Assembly (NCBI RefSeq): GCF_029952955.1
Contig: NZ_JASATX010000004.1
Location: 124,001 to 188,000 of the forward strand
DNA length: 64,000 nucleotides
From: Ruicaihuangia caeni
Lineage (GTDB): Bacteria > Actinomycetota > Actinomycetes > Actinomycetales > Microbacteriaceae
Direction: 5' to 3'
The translations under genes and the position numbers were made by a program. The notes beneath the pieces are model-generated. The model was not told the origin of the DNA, made no database searches, and saw only the letters and a program-made list of their open reading frames with translations. Below are positions 61,810-64,000 of the stretch, piece by piece (within the stretch, counting starts at the first letter, position 1; the number at the start of each line of letters is the position of its first letter).

Positions 61810-61865
61810 GTGAATAAATAGGGCTCCTCGATGGGGAGGCCCGCCCAAACAGAAGGACACGACTC

Positions 61866-62747
61866 ATGCGTGCGTTCCACAACGCGAGCAAGGCGGCGCT
61901 TGTCGTCGCTGCTGCGGCACTTGTTCTCACCGGTTGCGCCACCGACGCGGGAGGCGGTGACTCGAGCGAGCGGCCCGACGGCGTTCCGGCCGCCGGCGAG
62001 AGCCGCCACATCGACGAGATCCTCGAGCGCGGCACCATCCGCGTCGGTGTTCTCGCCGAGTTTCCCTGGCTCGTGCTCGACAAGGAGGGCACCGACAACT
62101 ACCGCGGTCCGTCCTGGACCCTCGCGAACCACTACGCGGATGCGCTCGGTGTCGAGCTCGAAGTGGTTCCCGTCTCGAACGACACCAAGGTGCCGCTCGT
62201 GCAGCAGGGCGGCGTCGATATCACGATCGGCCCGCTCAACGAGACCGACGAGCGCCGCAAGGTGATCGACTTCGTGACCTACTCGCAGTCGTCGGCGTGC
62301 CTCTACGGGCTCAAGACGAACCCCCGTGTCGCCGCGGTCGAGACCGTCGCCGACCTCGAGGCGGCGAGCGAGATGAACATCGCCTACTACGTCGGGCAGC
62401 CGTTCGGCCCGTGGCTCGCAGAGGACTTCCCGAACGCCGAGATCCGTTCGGTGCAGGGATCGGGCAGTGACGCTCCGATCGAGGAACTGCTCTCGGGCCG
62501 TGCCGACCTCGTGCCGGCGGATGCTGCAAAGGCGCCCAAGCTCGCAGGCGAGTACGGCGACATCGTGAGCGTGCCCCGCAACTGCGCCGAGTCGAACCTC
62601 ATGCCGACTCCCGTAGGCCACGGCGTGTCGAAGGACGACCCCGTGTTCCGCGATTTCCTCACCGCGATCGCCGAGGAGCACGCCGACGAGGTGCGTCAGG
62701 TCGAACTCGACCTGGTCGCCGAGTTCATGAGTGCCCTCGACAGCTGA
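61866..62747 (+). CDS. ABC transporter substrate-binding lipoprotein (polar amino acid, SBP family 3)
   Basis: A 293-residue lipoprotein. The signal ends in VLTGC with Cys at residue 24. The mature part has ILERGTIRVGVLAEFPWLVL, WTLANHYADALGVELEVVPV, GGVDITIGPLNETDERRKVIDF and FMSALDS at the end, matching family 3 solute-binding proteins for polar amino acids or related cations. It binds substrate outside the membrane for the two permeases encoded downstream. The ligand is not readable; regulation by a ROK protein is unusual for amino-acid uptake and may point to an amino-sugar or opine-like compound. Confidence 0.88.
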   Translation: MRAFHNASKAALVVAAAALVLTGCATDAGGGDSSERPDGVPAAGESRHIDEILERGTIRVGVLAEFPWLVLDKEGTDNYRGPSWTLANHYADALGVELEVVPVSNDTKVPLVQQGGVDITIGPLNETDERRKVIDFVTYSQSSACLYGLKTNPRVAAVETVADLEAASEMNIAYYVGQPFGPWLAEDFPNAEIRSVQGSGSDAPIEELLSGRADLVPADAAKAPKLAGEYGDIVSVPRNCAESNLMPTPVGHGVSKDDPVFRDFLTAIAEEHADEVRQVELDLVAEFMSALDS

Positions 62748-62781
62748 CGCTCCGTCGGAATAACCGGTACCGCTTCACGTC

Positions 62782-63441
62782 ATGTTCGACGTCTTCTTCG
62801 ACTACCGCGGCCTCTTCATCGAAGGGCTGCTCGTCACCCTTCAGCTGAACGCCATCGTGGTCGTGCTCAGTGTGGCGGGCGGCGCCCTCATCGGCGTCGC
62901 CCGCCACTACGGCGGCAAGATCGTGCGGGTGGTGCTCGGCATCCCGGTCGACATCCTGCGTTCGATTCCGCTGCTGGTCGTGCTGATCTGGGTGTTCTTC
63001 GCGTCACCCATGGTGTTCGGCACGCGCTACATCGACCCGTTCGTCGCCGCGGTGATCGGCCTCAGCCTCACGCAGGGCGCCTACATCTCCGAGATCGTGC
63101 GCGGCGGCCTCGCCTCGGTGCGCTCGACCCAGACGCGTGCGGGTCTCGCCCTCGGCATGACTCGCACCCAGGTCGTGACGCGTGTCGTCGCGCCCCAGGC
63201 GCTCATCCGGATGCTGCCGCCCATCGGCTCACAAGTGGCGATCGGCATCAAAGACTCGACGCTCGCCAGCGTGATCGCTGTGCCGGAGCTGTTCCGTCAA
63301 TCGCAGATCGTGATCGGTGACTCCATGCAGCCGTTCGTCGTGCTCACCACGCTCATGGTCTTCTACTTCGTGCTCGTCATGATCGTGGTGCGGCTCATCG
63401 ACATGCTCTATACCCGCGTCGCGGCGAGGGGAGCCTCATGA
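62782..63441 (+). CDS. ABC transporter permease (HisM/GlnP type)
   Basis: A 219-residue permease of the polar amino-acid uptake family with five or six helices: LFIEGLLVTLQLNAIVVVLSV, VDILRSIPLLVVLIWVFF, and the coupling motif QTRAGLALGMTRTQVVTRVVAPQALIRMLPPIG, ending in QVAIGIKDSTLASVIAVPELFR. The start MFDVFFDYRGLF follows the lipoprotein gene by 34 bases. It overlaps the second permease gene by four bases, so the pair forms a heterodimeric channel. Confidence 0.9.
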   Translation: MFDVFFDYRGLFIEGLLVTLQLNAIVVVLSVAGGALIGVARHYGGKIVRVVLGIPVDILRSIPLLVVLIWVFFASPMVFGTRYIDPFVAAVIGLSLTQGAYISEIVRGGLASVRSTQTRAGLALGMTRTQVVTRVVAPQALIRMLPPIGSQVAIGIKDSTLASVIAVPELFRQSQIVIGDSMQPFVVLTTLMVFYFVLVMIVVRLIDMLYTRVAARGAS

Positions 63442-64000
63442 TCGCCCGCACAGTCGGCTTCGAGTGGGATGCCTTCGGCTCGAGCTTCGCCCCATTGCTC
63501 GAGGGCGCGGTGATGACCGTCGTCTTGACGGTGGTCGTCATGCTGCTCAGCGTGCCGATCGGCGTGGGGCTCGCCCTGCTCCGGCTCAGCCGGCACAAGG
63601 TGGTGCGAGCGATCGCGACCGGGTGGGTCGAGGTCTGGCGCGCGACGCCCGTGCTGCTGCAGCTGTTCTGGGTGTTCTACGTGCTGCCCGCGCTCACCGG
63701 CATCACGCTTTCGCCCTTCTTGGTCGCGATCGTCGCGTTCACCGGACACGTCTCTGCATTCCTCTCCGAGACGTTCCGCGCCGGCATCGCCTCGATCCGA
63801 CCGCAGCAGCGGCAGGCGGCGCTCTCGCTCGGTATGACACCGGCGCAGTCATTCATCGTCGTCGTCGGCCCCCAGGCCTGGTGGCGAATTCTGCCCGCGT
63901 TCGCGAATACCTGGGTGTCGTTGTTCAAGGACACAGCGCTGGTGTCAACGATCGCGGTCGCCGACATCTCCTACATCGGCCTGCAATTGCGTCAGGAGAC
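63438..64000 (+). CDS. ABC transporter permease (HisQ/GlnP type), 3' truncated by window edge
   Basis: Open from ATG 63438 to the window end without a stop, at least 187 residues. It has LLEGAVMTVVLTVVVMLLSVPIGVGLALL, WVEVWRATPVLLQLFWVFYVLPAL and the coupling motif QQRQAALSLGMTPAQSFIVVVGPQAWWRILPAF, then FKDTALVSTIAVADISY. It is the second permease of the amino-acid importer. The ATPase is expected just beyond the window. Confidence 0.88.
   Translation, partial: MIARTVGFEWDAFGSSFAPLLEGAVMTVVLTVVVMLLSVPIGVGLALLRLSRHKVVRAIATGWVEVWRATPVLLQLFWVFYVLPALTGITLSPFLVAIVAFTGHVSAFLSETFRAGIASIRPQQRQAALSLGMTPAQSFIVVVGPQAWWRILPAFANTWVSLFKDTALVSTIAVADISYIGLQLRQE

Overview
The window is a G+C-rich chromosomal segment of an actinobacterium, most probably a member of the Microbacteriaceae. 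The reasons are the codon use, the many GTG starts, the very frequent octamer CGGATGCC/GGCATCCG, promoters of the TANNNT type placed 6-7 bases before start codons, and a core set (accE-accD, birA, PH-domain protein, purK-purE, LCP transferase) that I recall as neighbours in that family. Genus cannot be read from the sequence. No rRNA, tRNA, CRISPR array, transposase or phage gene was seen. No stretch longer than about 300 bases lacks a gene.

Layout. (1) 1-2864: right end of a catabolic operon (flavin reductase cut by the window edge, Dabb protein, cyclase-family hydrolase, Old Yellow Enzyme). (2) 2975-4938: acyl-CoA carboxylase epsilon and beta subunits. (3) 5186-13196: an accessory block with one forward luciferase-like oxidoreductase facing a seven-gene reverse operon: NitT/TauT-type ABC importer, CodA-like amidohydrolase, CMD/AhpD-like protein and two more luciferase-like oxidoreductases. 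It looks like uptake and breakdown of an unidentified small nitrogenous or sulfur-containing compound. (4) 13461-21647: housekeeping and envelope genes (polyprenol-phosphate-mannose synthase, birA, PH-domain protein, UDP-glucose dehydrogenase, purK, purE, LCP ligase, HAD phosphatase). (5) 21772-60428: a surface-polysaccharide locus of about 39 kb. (6) 60466-64000: ROK regulator divergent from a polar amino-acid ABC importer that runs off the right edge.

The polysaccharide locus contains the complete dTDP-L-rhamnose set (rfbA, rfbB, rfbC, rfbD), a Wzm/Wzt ABC exporter, at least ten glycosyltransferases, two membrane acyltransferases, a DUF2142 membrane protein, a one-piece ABC flippase-like transporter, galE, two adjacent O-antigen-ligase/polymerase-like proteins and a secreted LGFP-repeat cell-wall protein. 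Its most distinctive part is a set equivalent to Pseudomonas wbpA-wbpB-wbpE-wbpD plus an N-acetyl-sugar amidotransferase with its HisH2/HisF2 ammonia-supplying pair. Together these predict a 2-acetamido-3-acetamido- or 3-acetamidino-hexuronic acid in the surface glycan. The 2-epimerase WbpI is not in the window, so the sugar may keep the gluco configuration. The amidotransferase has lost three of the four cysteines expected near its N-terminus, and the HisF2 lacks the first catalytic Asp of true HisF.

Two further patterns cut across the window. At least nine genes appear to be leaderless, with a -10 box 6-7 bases before the start codon. The LGFP protein carries a nearly identical 324-bp tandem duplication, which implies recent repeat expansion.
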